Positions 26,375 to 35,234 of a DNA stretch of 64,000 nucleotides are shown in pieces. Each line of letters begins with the position of its first letter. Position 1 is the stretch's first letter. Under the pieces are notes generated by a model, which was not told where the DNA came from, did not search any database, and saw only the letters and a list, made by a program, of their open reading frames with translations. Origin of the DNA: Phycisphaeraceae bacterium. Lineage in GTDB: Bacteria > Planctomycetota > Phycisphaerae > Phycisphaerales > Zrk34. The stretch lies in assembly GCA_028282805.1 (NCBI GenBank), contig JANQHD010000004.1, forward strand, positions 142,583-206,582. Direction: 5' to 3'. Position numbers and translations under genes: made by a program.

Positions 26375-27688
26375 TTAGCCTCTACCCACCGGTTTCTGTC
26401 GTATGCAGGTGATAGAGGCGGCGGCGTCCGGCGAGTATACAGGGATGCCGTGTGCCGTTCGCACGCTCTTCCGCTCCGCGTGGGAATCATCCACGAAGAT
26501 CGATGCGGTGGTCTCGATGTAGTTGGCCTTATTGGCGCCTTCCTGGATGTGCACCACCTCGTCGAACAGCCCGCTCAGACGGGTCTTCCCGAGACTCTCA
26601 TGGATATCATCGGCGTGGCGCGTTAACAGCACCAGACGGATCCCGTGATTCGTGCAGTCGTACAGGAACCTGACGAGTTGGCTGTTGACCTTGTCGCGGA
26701 TGACCAGACAGTCGTCGTAATCGCAATAGACGGTGTCGAACTCGTGATCGATCCGAAAACGGTGGTCGAAAGAACGGTCGATCTCGTTCTCGACGTCATT
26801 CTCAAGTACCTCGACATCAAGCCCCATGCGGTCATAGACGCTCAGCAACGACAGGTTCACACCGCTGTTCCGCGCAAGGGCGCTGGACCCGGCAATACGG
26901 GCGGCGACCTCCATCAGCACGAACTCCCCGGCGTCGTTCTCCTTGACCTGGAAGAACCACGCGCCGCGGAAATCCATCGCGGAATTGATGGTCTGGGCCC
27001 ATTCCCCGAACCGTTCGTCGCGCACCGAAACCGAGTTGACACTGATGCCAGTCCGGACACGACGACGTTGACGCCCGCGCGAGAACAGCAGGTTGCCGTG
27101 GCGGTCGGTGAAGCAGTCGATCGTATATTCCACGCCCGGAAGGTATTCCAGCACCATCAGATTCTCGTGGCGAGACGTGTGGTACTCGACTGTCTCGAGG
27201 TCCTTCGCGAGCACCGTGCCCTGCGAGCCCTGCCCGATCTCCGGTTTGAGAAACACCGGCAGCATATCTTCCGTGACCTCGTCGGCACAAAAAACCTTCG
27301 GCGTCATCACGATGCCGGACAGGTGCTCGTACGTCACCCGCTTGGAGTAGCAGATGCGGTTGGTCCCTGCGCTGCTTGTAACGACCTCCGCTCCGATCCG
27401 GTCGCGGTGCTCGGAGAAGAACATCGCCACCCTGTCCAAGGCTGGGAAGACAAGATCAATCGCGTGCTTGCGGAGGATGTCGTTGAACCGGTCCAGGAAA
27501 TCGTCCGCCGTGATATACGGCATCAGGTCGGGGATGTAGTTCTCGTAGAGAAACTTCCCGGGGTTGTTTTCGACGCTGGTTGCGCCAAATACATTGATGT
27601 ATTTTTCGCAAGCCAGCGACCGGTGGATCTCGAGCGCGCATTCCGAACCGCAGGGAAAGATCAGCGCGTTTTTTACTTCGATGCCCAT
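26375..27688 (-). CDS. CarB-like ATP-grasp protein fused to a HAD domain
   Basis: 437 residues. Residues 1-300 are an ATP-grasp ligase of the carbamoyl-phosphate-synthase-large-chain type: FLKPEIGQGSQGT (Lys148), VLEYLPGVEYTIDCF and VLMEVAARIAGSSALAR (Glu260). Residues 317-430 form a HAD fold with D323-Y-D325-D-C-L, Thr356 (VLLTRH) and FVD400-D401. ATP-grasp enzymes of this type join a carboxylate to an amine through an acyl-phosphate. In an operon making a dTDP-4-aminosugar, attachment of an amino acid or other acid to that amine is a reasonable inference. The HAD role (phosphatase, or only structural) is unknown. Confidence 0.78.
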   Translation of the reverse strand: MGIEVKNALIFPCGSECALEIHRSLACEKYINVFGATSVENNPGKFLYENYIPDLMPYITADDFLDRFNDILRKHAIDLVFPALDRVAMFFSEHRDRIGAEVVTSSAGTNRICYSKRVTYEHLSGIVMTPKVFCADEVTEDMLPVFLKPEIGQGSQGTVLAKDLETVEYHTSRHENLMVLEYLPGVEYTIDCFTDRHGNLLFSRGRQRRRVRTGISVNSVSVRDERFGEWAQTINSAMDFRGAWFFQVKENDAGEFVLMEVAARIAGSSALARNSGVNLSLLSVYDRMGLDVEVLENDVENEIDRSFDHRFRIDHEFDTVYCDYDDCLVIRDKVNSQLVRFLYDCTNHGIRLVLLTRHADDIHESLGKTRLSGLFDEVVHIQEGANKANYIETTASIFVDDSHAERKSVRTAHGIPVYSPDAAASITCIRQKPVGRG

Positions 27689-27702
27689 CGCACCCTCCTC
27701 CG

Positions 27703-28827
27703 TCAGGCGTCCCGGCCCGACTCGACAATCATCCCGCAGATCCGCTCGACGTCGTCGCGCGACAGCGTGTGGTACAGCGGCAGGCAGAACACGCGCTCGG
27801 CGATCCGCCGCGCGTGCGTCAGGCCGTCACCCCTCGGGTCGCCGGCGAGCGGCGCGGTGTCGCTGAGCAGCGGGTAGAAGTACCGCCGCCCGTAGACGTT
27901 GTGCCCCTGCAACCGCCGTTCGAGCTCGCCGGTGTCGCAGCCGAACCGCTCCGGGTCGATCAGCACGGGCATGTAGCTGTAGTTGTATTCCTCGGGGTCG
28001 AACTTCTGGAACGTGATGTAGTCGAGGCCGCCGAGCAAACACTGGTACAGCTCGTACTTCTCGCGCCGCGTCCGCCGGACCTCGTCGAGGTGCTTGAGGT
28101 TCGCCAGGCCCAAACCCGCCGCGACCTCGGTCATCTTCGCGTTCATGCCGTCGTCGACGATCTCCTTGCGCTCGTCGAACCCGAAGAACCGCATCCGCCG
28201 GAGGCGCGCCGCCAGCGCGGCGTCTTCCGTGAAACACGCCCCGCCCTCGCACGTGTTGAACAGCTTCGTCGCGTGGAAGCTGGTGCACGCCACGTCGCCG
28301 TACGACATGATCGACTTGCCGTGGGCCTTGACGCACATCGCGTGCGCCGCGTCGTAGATGACCTTCAGGCCGTGGCGGTCGGCGATCTGCGCGATGCGCC
28401 GCACGTCGCACGGCGCGCTGAACACGTGCACCGGCAGGATCGCGACCGTCTTGTCGGTGATCGCTCGCTCGACGCGGTCGGGGTCGATGTTCCAGGTGTC
28501 GGCATCGACGTCGACGAACACCGGGGTGCACCGCTCCCACTTGATGATGTTGGCCGTGGCGATGAACGAGAACGGCGTGGTGATGATCTCGCCCTCGAGG
28601 TCCAACGCGCGGATCGCCAATTGCATCGCGCACGTGCCGTTGGCCACGCAGACCGTGTCGCCCACGCCCTCGTAGGCCGAGACCTCTTTTTCGAGTTGCT
28701 GCATCAGCGGACCGTTGTGGGTCATGATCCCGCTGTCCCAGACCCGCTGGAGGTATTCGTTGAACTCCGCCAGCGGGGCCAGCGAGGGCTGGGTGACGTA
28801 GATCGGCTTGTCCGAAGTCTGTTTCAT
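27703..28827 (-). CDS. DegT/DnrJ/EryC1-family sugar aminotransferase
   Basis: 374 residues from the ATG at 28827. A GTG four codons upstream (28839) would overlap the preceding stop by 4 bp and is an alternative start. PLP-dependent features: NGTCAMQLAIRAL for phosphate binding, YDAAHAMCVKAHG (Asp159) and SFHATKLFNTCEGGA with Schiff-base Lys188. Enzymes of this group aminate a keto-sugar at C3 or C4, with glutamate as donor. Downstream of RmlB, a 2,3-dehydratase and a ketoreductase, it most likely makes the 4-amino group of a dTDP-2,4,6-trideoxyhexose; C3 is less likely because that keto group would be reduced. Confidence 0.87.
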   Translation of the reverse strand: MKQTSDKPIYVTQPSLAPLAEFNEYLQRVWDSGIMTHNGPLMQQLEKEVSAYEGVGDTVCVANGTCAMQLAIRALDLEGEIITTPFSFIATANIIKWERCTPVFVDVDADTWNIDPDRVERAITDKTVAILPVHVFSAPCDVRRIAQIADRHGLKVIYDAAHAMCVKAHGKSIMSYGDVACTSFHATKLFNTCEGGACFTEDAALAARLRRMRFFGFDERKEIVDDGMNAKMTEVAAGLGLANLKHLDEVRRTRREKYELYQCLLGGLDYITFQKFDPEEYNYSYMPVLIDPERFGCDTGELERRLQGHNVYGRRYFYPLLSDTAPLAGDPRGDGLTHARRIAERVFCLPLYHTLSRDDVERICGMIVESGRDA

Positions 28828-28835
28828 CGTGTGGT

Positions 28836-29801
28836 TCACGCGCGAGCCTTCGCACGCATCTCCTCCAGCAGTCGGGCCTGGTCCAGTAGTACGTCCCAAT
28901 GCTCGGCGAAGTTCCCCGCTTCGACCTCCGAGGCGAACCACCGCCACATGTTGTCGAAATGGTTGTCCGCCGGGAGCGTGAGTTCCTCGGATTCGCCCTG
29001 TTTCTCGACGAGCAGCACCGGCTCAAACCCCGGCGGCGCGGTGAACACGCGGTTGGTCGACAGCTTGCCGACCGTGCCCAACAGCTCGACCCGGCACTGG
29101 TAGAAGTAGTCGAAGCCGAACGCGACCTGCGCGACCTGGCCGGCGTCGTTGCGGAACATCGCTTCGCCGTACTTGTCCACGCCGGTCTCTTCGTCGTCTT
29201 GGAGCGAGGCGGCGAGCACCTCCAGGCCGGTGCCGAGCAACAGCTGCGAGACCTTGGCCATGTACGCCCCGGCGTCGAGCAGCGCGCCGCCGCCGAGGCC
29301 CTTGTTCCAGCGGAAGTTGTCCTTCGGCAACGGCGGGAAGCCGAACGTGCTGCGCACCAAATGCACGTCGCCGAGCTCGCCGCCGGCCATGTACCGCTTG
29401 ATCTCGGCCCACTGGCCGTGGGTCTGAAACTGGAAGTTCTCGAACACCAGCAGGTTGTTCTCGCGCGCCACGTCGAGCATGCGCTCGGCCGACGCGTAAC
29501 CCTCGGCGAACGATTTTTCCACCAGCAGGTGCTTGCCCGCCCGAAGCGCCTCGGTGCACCACTGCTCGTGCAGGCCGGTCGGCAGCGGCATGTAGACCGC
29601 GTCGACGTCGTCGCGCGACAGCAGCGCGTCGTAACCCGCCACGCCCTCGCACCCGAACTCGCCGGCGACCTCGTCGGCCTTGTCTTGCGACCGGCTGGCC
29701 ACGGCGACCAGTTCCGCGCCGTCGCAGTCGCGCAGCGCGGGGATCATGGCGCGCCGCGCAAAGCTCGAACAACCCATCACACCGACTCTCAGACCTGCCA
29801 T
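28836..29801 (-). CDS. Gfo/Idh/MocA oxidoreductase, probable NDP-sugar 3-ketoreductase
   Basis: 321 residues. The Rossmann start LRVGVMGCSSFARRAMIPAL and the LVEKSFAEGY variant of the EKP motif place it in the Gfo/Idh/MocA family. The opening (GVMGCSSFARRAMIPAL) is close to the C3-ketoreductases of antibiotic deoxysugar pathways such as KijD10. In those pathways the enzyme reduces the 3-keto product of the NDP-hexose 2,3-dehydratase, which is exactly the gene upstream (9 bp gap). The inference is therefore a dTDP-2,6-dideoxy-4-keto product. Other substrates are possible for this broad family. Confidence 0.8.
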   Translation of the reverse strand: MAGLRVGVMGCSSFARRAMIPALRDCDGAELVAVASRSQDKADEVAGEFGCEGVAGYDALLSRDDVDAVYMPLPTGLHEQWCTEALRAGKHLLVEKSFAEGYASAERMLDVARENNLLVFENFQFQTHGQWAEIKRYMAGGELGDVHLVRSTFGFPPLPKDNFRWNKGLGGGALLDAGAYMAKVSQLLLGTGLEVLAASLQDDEETGVDKYGEAMFRNDAGQVAQVAFGFDYFYQCRVELLGTVGKLSTNRVFTAPPGFEPVLLVEKQGESEELTLPADNHFDNMWRWFASEVEAGNFAEHWDVLLDQARLLEEMRAKARA

Positions 29802-29810
29802 ATCGCCCGC

Positions 29811-31205
29811 CTACACAAAACTCATGCTCGACAGCAGGCAACGCGCCTGCACGTTGACGAAGTTGTTGTACTTGATGAACTCTTTGAGCTGGTTCGCCGT
29901 CATCCAGACGTAGTTGTCGGGCACGTCGGCGGGGAAGTCGTCGCCGGCGTACACGATCAGGTTGCGGTTCTCCTCGCGGTAGAACCGGCCGCCCTCTTCC
30001 GATTGCAGCGCGTCGAACCGCACCCGCTCGGCCGGCGCGTTCAGCACGTAGTTGGTGAACGGCGGGCGGTTGGCCTCGGGCACCGTCTCGTAGCTGCCGG
30101 TCAGGCACTGCACCGTCGGCGCCATCTCCGCCACGTCGAAGTTGCCCGGCTCGACCTTGGCCTGCACCAGAAAGTGCAGCACGCCGTCGAACGCCTTGAC
30201 CACGAACGCGATCAGCCCCTGCTGGTGCGCCTTGACCAACGGCTGGGTCCAGCTGAACACCTCCCGGCTGTCGGCCTCGACCGCGCACGCGATGACGCTG
30301 AAAAACCGGCCGCTGTCGTGGCGGACCTCCGTCTCCGTCCGCCGCCAGCCGGCCACGTCCTTGAGCGGCATGCGTTCGACGTCCAGGTCGAAACGGAACT
30401 TCTGCTCGGTGAACCAGCTGATGATCTGCTCGTTGGTGTGCTGCGTGGCGCTGCGCGGGTCGAGCGAGGTTAGCAGCGCCCGGCCGAACGCGCTGAGCTC
30501 GACGCCCGGGTCGGCCTCGTTGGCGAACGGGATGCACGACAGCACCGTCCGCGCGTCCATGTTGATCAGGTTGTCATGCCGCATGGTCGCCAGCACCTGG
30601 CCCAGCGTCATCCAGCGGTAGTCGTCGTACACCGGCACTTCGTCGCCGACCTCGATGATGATGTTGCGGTTGCGCTTGCGCAGGAAGCGCGCCCCTTGCT
30701 CCGACTGGAGCGAGTCGACCAGCACCCGCGCCCGCGAGCGGTCGGTGAAATACTCGAGGTACGGCGGGCTCTTGCCCCGGTGCACGCGCGTGAAGTTGCT
30801 GCGCGTGGCCTGCAAGGTCGGCGCGAGCTGGATCATGTTGATGTTGCCCGGCTCCATCTTCGCCTGCACGAGCAGGTGCAGCACGCCGTCGATCTTGCGC
30901 GTGATGAAGCCGAGGAACCCGATCTCGGGCTGGTTGATGATCGGCTGCTGCCAGTGCGGCACGCCGCCCCAGTTGGTCTTCACGTCGATGCCCTCGATGG
31001 TGAAGAACCGCCCGCTGGCGTGGCCGAGGTTGCCGGTTTCGGGGTCGAAGCCCCACTGGTCGAGGCGCGCAAAGGGGATCTGCTCGAGCCGGAAGCGGTG
31101 CGCTTCCTGGCGCTCGGCGAACCAGTCGAGGATGCCCAGCGAGGGGCGCAGCGCATCTTCCTGGGCGAGCGCCGAACGCAGGAATGTGTTTGGGGCGTTT
31201 TCCAT
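29811..31205 (-). CDS. NDP-hexose 2,3-dehydratase
   Basis: 464 residues built of two homologous halves (about 1-230 and 231-464), as is standard for the family. Each half carries the SGRFF motif, a hydrophobic segment, VLHLLVQAKMEPGN or VLHFLVQAKVEPGN, and ends with an SLQSEQGARFLRKRNRN- or ALQSEEGGRFYREENRN-type block. The enzyme removes the 2-OH of dTDP-4-keto-6-deoxyglucose to start 2-deoxysugar formation. The family is best known from actinomycete antibiotic clusters. Here RmlA and RmlB immediately upstream provide its substrate and a 3-ketoreductase follows 9 bp downstream. Confidence 0.9.
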   Translation of the reverse strand: MENAPNTFLRSALAQEDALRPSLGILDWFAERQEAHRFRLEQIPFARLDQWGFDPETGNLGHASGRFFTIEGIDVKTNWGGVPHWQQPIINQPEIGFLGFITRKIDGVLHLLVQAKMEPGNINMIQLAPTLQATRSNFTRVHRGKSPPYLEYFTDRSRARVLVDSLQSEQGARFLRKRNRNIIIEVGDEVPVYDDYRWMTLGQVLATMRHDNLINMDARTVLSCIPFANEADPGVELSAFGRALLTSLDPRSATQHTNEQIISWFTEQKFRFDLDVERMPLKDVAGWRRTETEVRHDSGRFFSVIACAVEADSREVFSWTQPLVKAHQQGLIAFVVKAFDGVLHFLVQAKVEPGNFDVAEMAPTVQCLTGSYETVPEANRPPFTNYVLNAPAERVRFDALQSEEGGRFYREENRNLIVYAGDDFPADVPDNYVWMTANQLKEFIKYNNFVNVQARCLLSSMSFV

Positions 31206-31238
31206 CGGCGTGTGTGCGGCGTCGGCCGGGCGGCCGGT

Positions 31239-32117
31239 TCAGCCGAGCCTCTCCTCGCAACGCTCGCGGACGTACTGGAAGTACTCGCCCTTCATCTCGG
31301 CGGTCTGCTCGAGCATCCGCTTGGCGGAAACGAACCCCATCAGCACGGCGATCTCCTCGAGGCAGGCGACCTTCAGGCCCTGGCGTTTTTCGATGGCCTG
31401 AATGAAGCTGCTGGCCTCGGTGAGGCTGTCGGGGGTGCCGGTGTCGAGCCAGGCGGTGCCCCGGCCGAAGCGGTTGACGCTGAGCTGGCCCATGTCGAGG
31501 TACATCTGGTTGAGCGTGGTGATCTCCAGTTCGCCGCGCGCGGAGGGCTTGACCTGTTTGGCCAGCTCGCAGACCTGCTTGTCGTAGAAGTACAGGCCGG
31601 TGACGGCGTACTTGCTCTTGGGGTGTTCGGGTTTTTCTTCGAGGCTGATGACCTTGCGTTGGTCGTCGAACTCGACGACGCCGTAGCGCTGCGGGTCGGA
31701 CACGAGGTAGCCGAACACGACCGCCCCGCCGCTGGTGGCGGAGATGAAGGCTTTTTGGAGGAGTTCGCGGAGTCCGGTGCCGTAGAAGACGTTGTCGCCG
31801 AGCACGAGGCACGCGGGGCCGCCGGCGAGGAACGCTTCGCCGATGATGAACGCCTGCGCCAGCCCCTCGGGCTTCGGCTGCTCGGCGTACTCGAGGGCGA
31901 TGCCCCACTGGCTGCCATCGCCCAGCAGCTTGCGGTAGAGCGGCAGGTCGGTCGGCGTGGAGATGATCAGCACCTCGCGGATGCCGGCGAGCATGAGCAT
32001 GCTCAGCGGGTAATACACCATCGGCTTGTCGTAGATGGGCAACAGCTGCTTGGTGACCGGCACCGTCATCGGGTGCAGCCGTGTGCCACTGCCGCCGGCC
32101 AGGACGATCCCTTTCAT
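31239..32117 (-). CDS. rmlA: Glucose-1-phosphate thymidylyltransferase
   Basis: 292 residues, the usual length for RmlA (RfbA). The N-terminus [18 protein letters not shown] and [17 protein letters not shown] are diagnostic, as are [11 protein letters not shown] and [20 protein letters not shown]. It makes dTDP-glucose from dTTP and glucose-1-phosphate, the entry to the dTDP-deoxysugar route. RmlB is 6 bp upstream. No rmlC or rmlD follows; their place is taken by the 2,3-dehydratase set, so rhamnose is probably not the product of this operon. Confidence 0.95.
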   Translation of the reverse strand: MKGIVLAGGSGTRLHPMTVPVTKQLLPIYDKPMVYYPLSMLMLAGIREVLIISTPTDLPLYRKLLGDGSQWGIALEYAEQPKPEGLAQAFIIGEAFLAGGPACLVLGDNVFYGTGLRELLQKAFISATSGGAVVFGYLVSDPQRYGVVEFDDQRKVISLEEKPEHPKSKYAVTGLYFYDKQVCELAKQVKPSARGELEITTLNQMYLDMGQLSVNRFGRGTAWLDTGTPDSLTEASSFIQAIEKRQGLKVACLEEIAVLMGFVSAKRMLEQTAEMKGEYFQYVRERCEERLG

Positions 32118-32123
32118 CGCGCG

Positions 32124-33200
32124 CTACTCCTTGTGGGCGGCGCCCACGCCCAGCCGTTCGCCGGCGTACTTGTTCTCACGGATCGGACGCCACCACCACT
32201 CGTTGTCCAGATACCACCGCACCGTCTTACGCAGGCCGGTCTCGAACGTCTCGCTCGGCTCCCAGCCCAGCTCGTCCTTGACCTTCGTCGCGTCGATGGC
32301 GTAACGCAGGTCGTGGCCCGGGCGGTCCGGCACGAACTCGATCAAATCCTTGTAAGGCCCCTCGCCGTGCGGCCGCAGCTCGTCGAGCGCAGCGCAGATC
32401 GCCTCGACGACCTGGAGGTTGGTGCGTTCGTTGTTGCCGCCGATGTTGTAGGTCTCGCCGACCCGGCCGGCCTCGACCACCCGACACAACGCGCGGGCGT
32501 GGTCGTCGACGTACAACCAGTCGCGCACGTTCTCGCCCTTGCCGTAGATCGGCAGCGGCTTGCGGTGCAACGCGTTGAGGATCACCAGCGGGACCAGCTT
32601 CTCGGGGAAGTGGTAAGGCCCGTAGTTGTTCGAGCAGTTGGTGATGACCACCGGCAACCCGTACGTGTGAAACCACGCCGACACCAGGTGGTCGCTCGAC
32701 GCCTTCGACGCCGAGTACGGGCTGCGTGGGTCGTAGGGCGTGGTCTCGACGAAAAGCCCCTCGTCGCCGAGCGAGCCGTACACCTCGTCGGTGGAGATGT
32801 GGTGAAAGCGGAAACGGTCGCGCTGCGCGGCGTCGAGCCCGTCGAGGTAACCGCGCGCCGCTTCGAGCAGGCTGAACGTGCCCATGATGTTCGTTTCGAT
32901 GAACACCGCCGACCCGTCGATGCTGCGGTCGACGTGCGACTCGGCGGCCAGGTGCATCACCGCGTCGGGCTGAAAGTCGTCGAACGCCTGTCGCATCGCC
33001 GCGCGGTCGCAGATGTCGGCCCGCACGAAGCGGTAGCGCGGCGAGTCGGCGACGACCTTCAACGACTCGAGGTTGCCCGCGTAGGTCAGCTTGTCGATGC
33101 ACAACACCTCGGCCTCGGTCGCGCCGATCAGGTGCCGCACGACCGCGGAGCCGATAAACCCGGCGCCCCCGGTCACGATGATGCGTTGGTGAGGCGTCAT
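32124..33200 (-). CDS. rmlB: dTDP-glucose 4,6-dehydratase
   Basis: 358 residues from the ATG at 33200, favoured because AAGG sits seven bases upstream; in-frame ATG (33206) and TTG (33215) starts are alternatives. Extended SDR features: [12 protein letters not shown] at 9-20, [10 protein letters not shown] with the catalytic Asp-Glu pair, and [12 protein letters not shown] with Tyr-x3-Lys. [15 protein letters not shown] is the RmlB-specific block. It converts dTDP-glucose to dTDP-4-keto-6-deoxyglucose, the substrate of the 2,3-dehydratase two genes downstream. Confidence 0.95.
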   Translation of the reverse strand: MTPHQRIIVTGGAGFIGSAVVRHLIGATEAEVLCIDKLTYAGNLESLKVVADSPRYRFVRADICDRAAMRQAFDDFQPDAVMHLAAESHVDRSIDGSAVFIETNIMGTFSLLEAARGYLDGLDAAQRDRFRFHHISTDEVYGSLGDEGLFVETTPYDPRSPYSASKASSDHLVSAWFHTYGLPVVITNCSNNYGPYHFPEKLVPLVILNALHRKPLPIYGKGENVRDWLYVDDHARALCRVVEAGRVGETYNIGGNNERTNLQVVEAICAALDELRPHGEGPYKDLIEFVPDRPGHDLRYAIDATKVKDELGWEPSETFETGLRKTVRWYLDNEWWWRPIRENKYAGERLGVGAAHKE

Positions 33201-33265
33201 GTCCATGCCTTGCAAAACGTTGCCCGTTCAAACGCGTGGGTGATACAACGCCCACGCCCGGCGGC

Positions 33266-34351
33266 TCAGCCCGCCAGCGTCTCCGCGATCCGCACGGCGG
33301 CTCGGCCGTCCCATAGGTCCGGCACCGTCGGGCTGAAACCGTTGTCGCCCACGACCCGCTCGTACGCCGCGACGATCTTCTGCGGGTCCGTGCCCACCAG
33401 CTGGTTGGCGCCCACCTCGATCGTGATCGGCCGCTCGGTGTTCTCGCGCATCGTGATGCACGGCACCTTGAGGATCGTCGTCTCCTCCTGGATGCCGCCC
33501 GAGTCGGTCAACACCACCTTCGCCCCGCTCATCAGCTTGAGGAAGTCGAGGTAACCCACGGGGTCCAACAGGCGCAGGTTGACCATCGCGTCGACGCGGT
33601 CGGCCAGGCCGAGCTTGCCGAGGTTGTTGCGCGTGCGCGGGTGGATGGGGAACACGACCACCATGTCGTTTTGCACACGCTCGATCGCGTCGAGGATGCG
33701 CCCGAACACCGCCGGGTCGTCCACGTTGCTCGGCCGGTGCATCGTCAACGCCGCGTAGTCGACGCCGTTGAGGTCCAGCTCGTCGAGCACCTTGGACTCG
33801 TCGGCCTTGGCCTTGTTCTTCAAAAGCGTGTCGATCATCACGTTGCCCACGAGGAAGATCTTGTCCTCGCTGACACCTTCGTTCTTCAGGTTCTCCACGC
33901 CCGACGGCTCGGTGATGAACAGGTAGTCGCTGATCGCGTCGGTGAGCACGCGGTTGACTTCCTCGGGCATGTTGCGGTCGAAGCTGCGCAGCCCGGCCTC
34001 GACGTGGATCAGCTTCACGCCCAGCTTCACCGCCACCAGGCCGCAGGCGATCGTGCTGTTCACGTCGCCCACCACCAGCACGGCGTCGGGCTTGTGCTCG
34101 AGCACGACCGGCTCGAACTTCTTCATGATCTCGGCCGTCATCACCGCGTGCGACGCCGAGCCGACCTCGAGGTTGATGTCCGGCTCGGGGATGCCGAGCT
34201 GCCGGAAGAACAGGTCGCTCATCTTCTCGTCGTAGTGCTGGCCGGTGTGCACGAGCATCGGCTCGATGCCCGGGTGCGCGGCGAACGCGTCCATCAGCGG
34301 CGCGATCTTCATGAAGTTGGGCCGAGCGCCGGCCACGTTGATGATTTTCAT
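33266..34351 (-). CDS. wecB: UDP-N-acetylglucosamine 2-epimerase (non-hydrolysing)
   Basis: 361 residues. MKIINVAGARPNFMKIAPLMDAF, VHTGQHYDEKMS, VHVEAGLRSFDRNMPEEVNR and LTDSGGIQEETT are the classical WecB blocks, with no NeuC-type hydrolysing features. It interconverts UDP-GlcNAc and UDP-ManNAc. The nucleotide-sugar dehydrogenase at 8734-10053 could oxidise the product to UDP-ManNAcA. A 214-bp gap separates it from the sugar transferase upstream, which may hold a promoter for the dTDP-sugar part of the locus. Confidence 0.93.
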   Translation of the reverse strand: MKIINVAGARPNFMKIAPLMDAFAAHPGIEPMLVHTGQHYDEKMSDLFFRQLGIPEPDINLEVGSASHAVMTAEIMKKFEPVVLEHKPDAVLVVGDVNSTIACGLVAVKLGVKLIHVEAGLRSFDRNMPEEVNRVLTDAISDYLFITEPSGVENLKNEGVSEDKIFLVGNVMIDTLLKNKAKADESKVLDELDLNGVDYAALTMHRPSNVDDPAVFGRILDAIERVQNDMVVVFPIHPRTRNNLGKLGLADRVDAMVNLRLLDPVGYLDFLKLMSGAKVVLTDSGGIQEETTILKVPCITMRENTERPITIEVGANQLVGTDPQKIVAAYERVVGDNGFSPTVPDLWDGRAAVRIAETLAG

Positions 34352-34565
34352 GGCAAATCACTTTCTGCTTTGCCGGTTGGTTCGGTCCTTCGATGGGCTG
34401 ACTACCCTGTAAACTCGTTTTATTACGCCGATCGCTTGAGAAAAGGTCGGCTAAAACGTGCGGGTTTCGTCCTTGAAGGCCGGGGATTATAGGGCATCGG
34501 CCCCTCACGCACTACGCGCGCCGCCCCGCCGCAGGCCACAGGGTCCACGCGCGGTTATCCAACGG

Positions 34566-35228
34566 TTAACCCAGCGACTCGGGCCGCGGCGGCATCCCCG
34601 CCAGCCACTTCTCGTGCAGCCGGCCGCCCGGCTTGAGCACCGCCAACGCCGTCAGCAACACGATCTTCATGTCCAGCCACAAGCTCTGGTGCTCCTGGTA
34701 CCACAGCTCCAGCTTCCCCTTGTACGGCGCGATGTCCTCGCGGTACACGTCCGCCGGAGGCTTGTTCGCCCGCTCGGTGATCGACTCCTCGTCGCGGAAG
34801 ACGATCGAACCGATCCCCGTCAGCCCCGGCTTCATGTTCACGATCTTCTCCTGGACCTCCGGCGGGTAGTAGTCGAAGCTCTTGGGCATCAGCGGACGCC
34901 AACCCACCACGCTCATGTTCCCGATCAAGATGTTGATGATCTGCGGCACCTCGTTCAGCTTCGCTTTGCGCAACACCCGTCCCACCGGCAGCACCCGCGG
35001 GTCGTTGCGCAGCGTGATGTCCTTGTTGCCGACGAACTCGCTGTCCGACTGCATCGTCACGAACTTGAACACCTTGAACTTCTTGCCGCCCTGTCCCACG
35101 CGCTCCTGGAGGAACCACACCTTGTGCTCGCCCGTGCACTTGAGCACCAACATGATGACCAGCAAAGGCACGGCCAACAGCGTCAGCCAGAACAACGCGA
35201 ACAATATGTCGAACAGTCGCTTGATCAT
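34566..35228 (-). CDS. Initiating sugar-phosphate transferase (PglC/WcaJ C-domain type)
   Basis: 220 residues, the short monotopic form. One reentrant N-terminal hydrophobic segment (residues 8-30) is followed by ERVGQGGKKFKVFKFVTM, then KLNEVPQIINILIGNMSVVGWRPLMP and KPGLTGIGSI, all core motifs of polyprenyl-phosphate hexose-1-phosphate transferases. It starts repeat-unit assembly by moving a phosphosugar onto undecaprenyl phosphate. Next to a PglF-type dehydratase and near LegC/PglE- and PglD-like genes, the likely donor is UDP-diacetylbacillosamine. It follows the dehydratase by 6 bp. Confidence 0.92.
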   Translation of the reverse strand: MIKRLFDILFALFWLTLLAVPLLVIMLVLKCTGEHKVWFLQERVGQGGKKFKVFKFVTMQSDSEFVGNKDITLRNDPRVLPVGRVLRKAKLNEVPQIINILIGNMSVVGWRPLMPKSFDYYPPEVQEKIVNMKPGLTGIGSIVFRDEESITERANKPPADVYREDIAPYKGKLELWYQEHQSLWLDMKIVLLTALAVLKPGGRLHEKWLAGMPPRPESLG

Positions 35229-35234
35229 ACGTCT

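Noticed and set aside
33200..33215. TTG start for rmlB at 33215
   Set aside because: The AAGG Shine-Dalgarno would lie inside the coding region; the ATG at 33200 has proper spacing.
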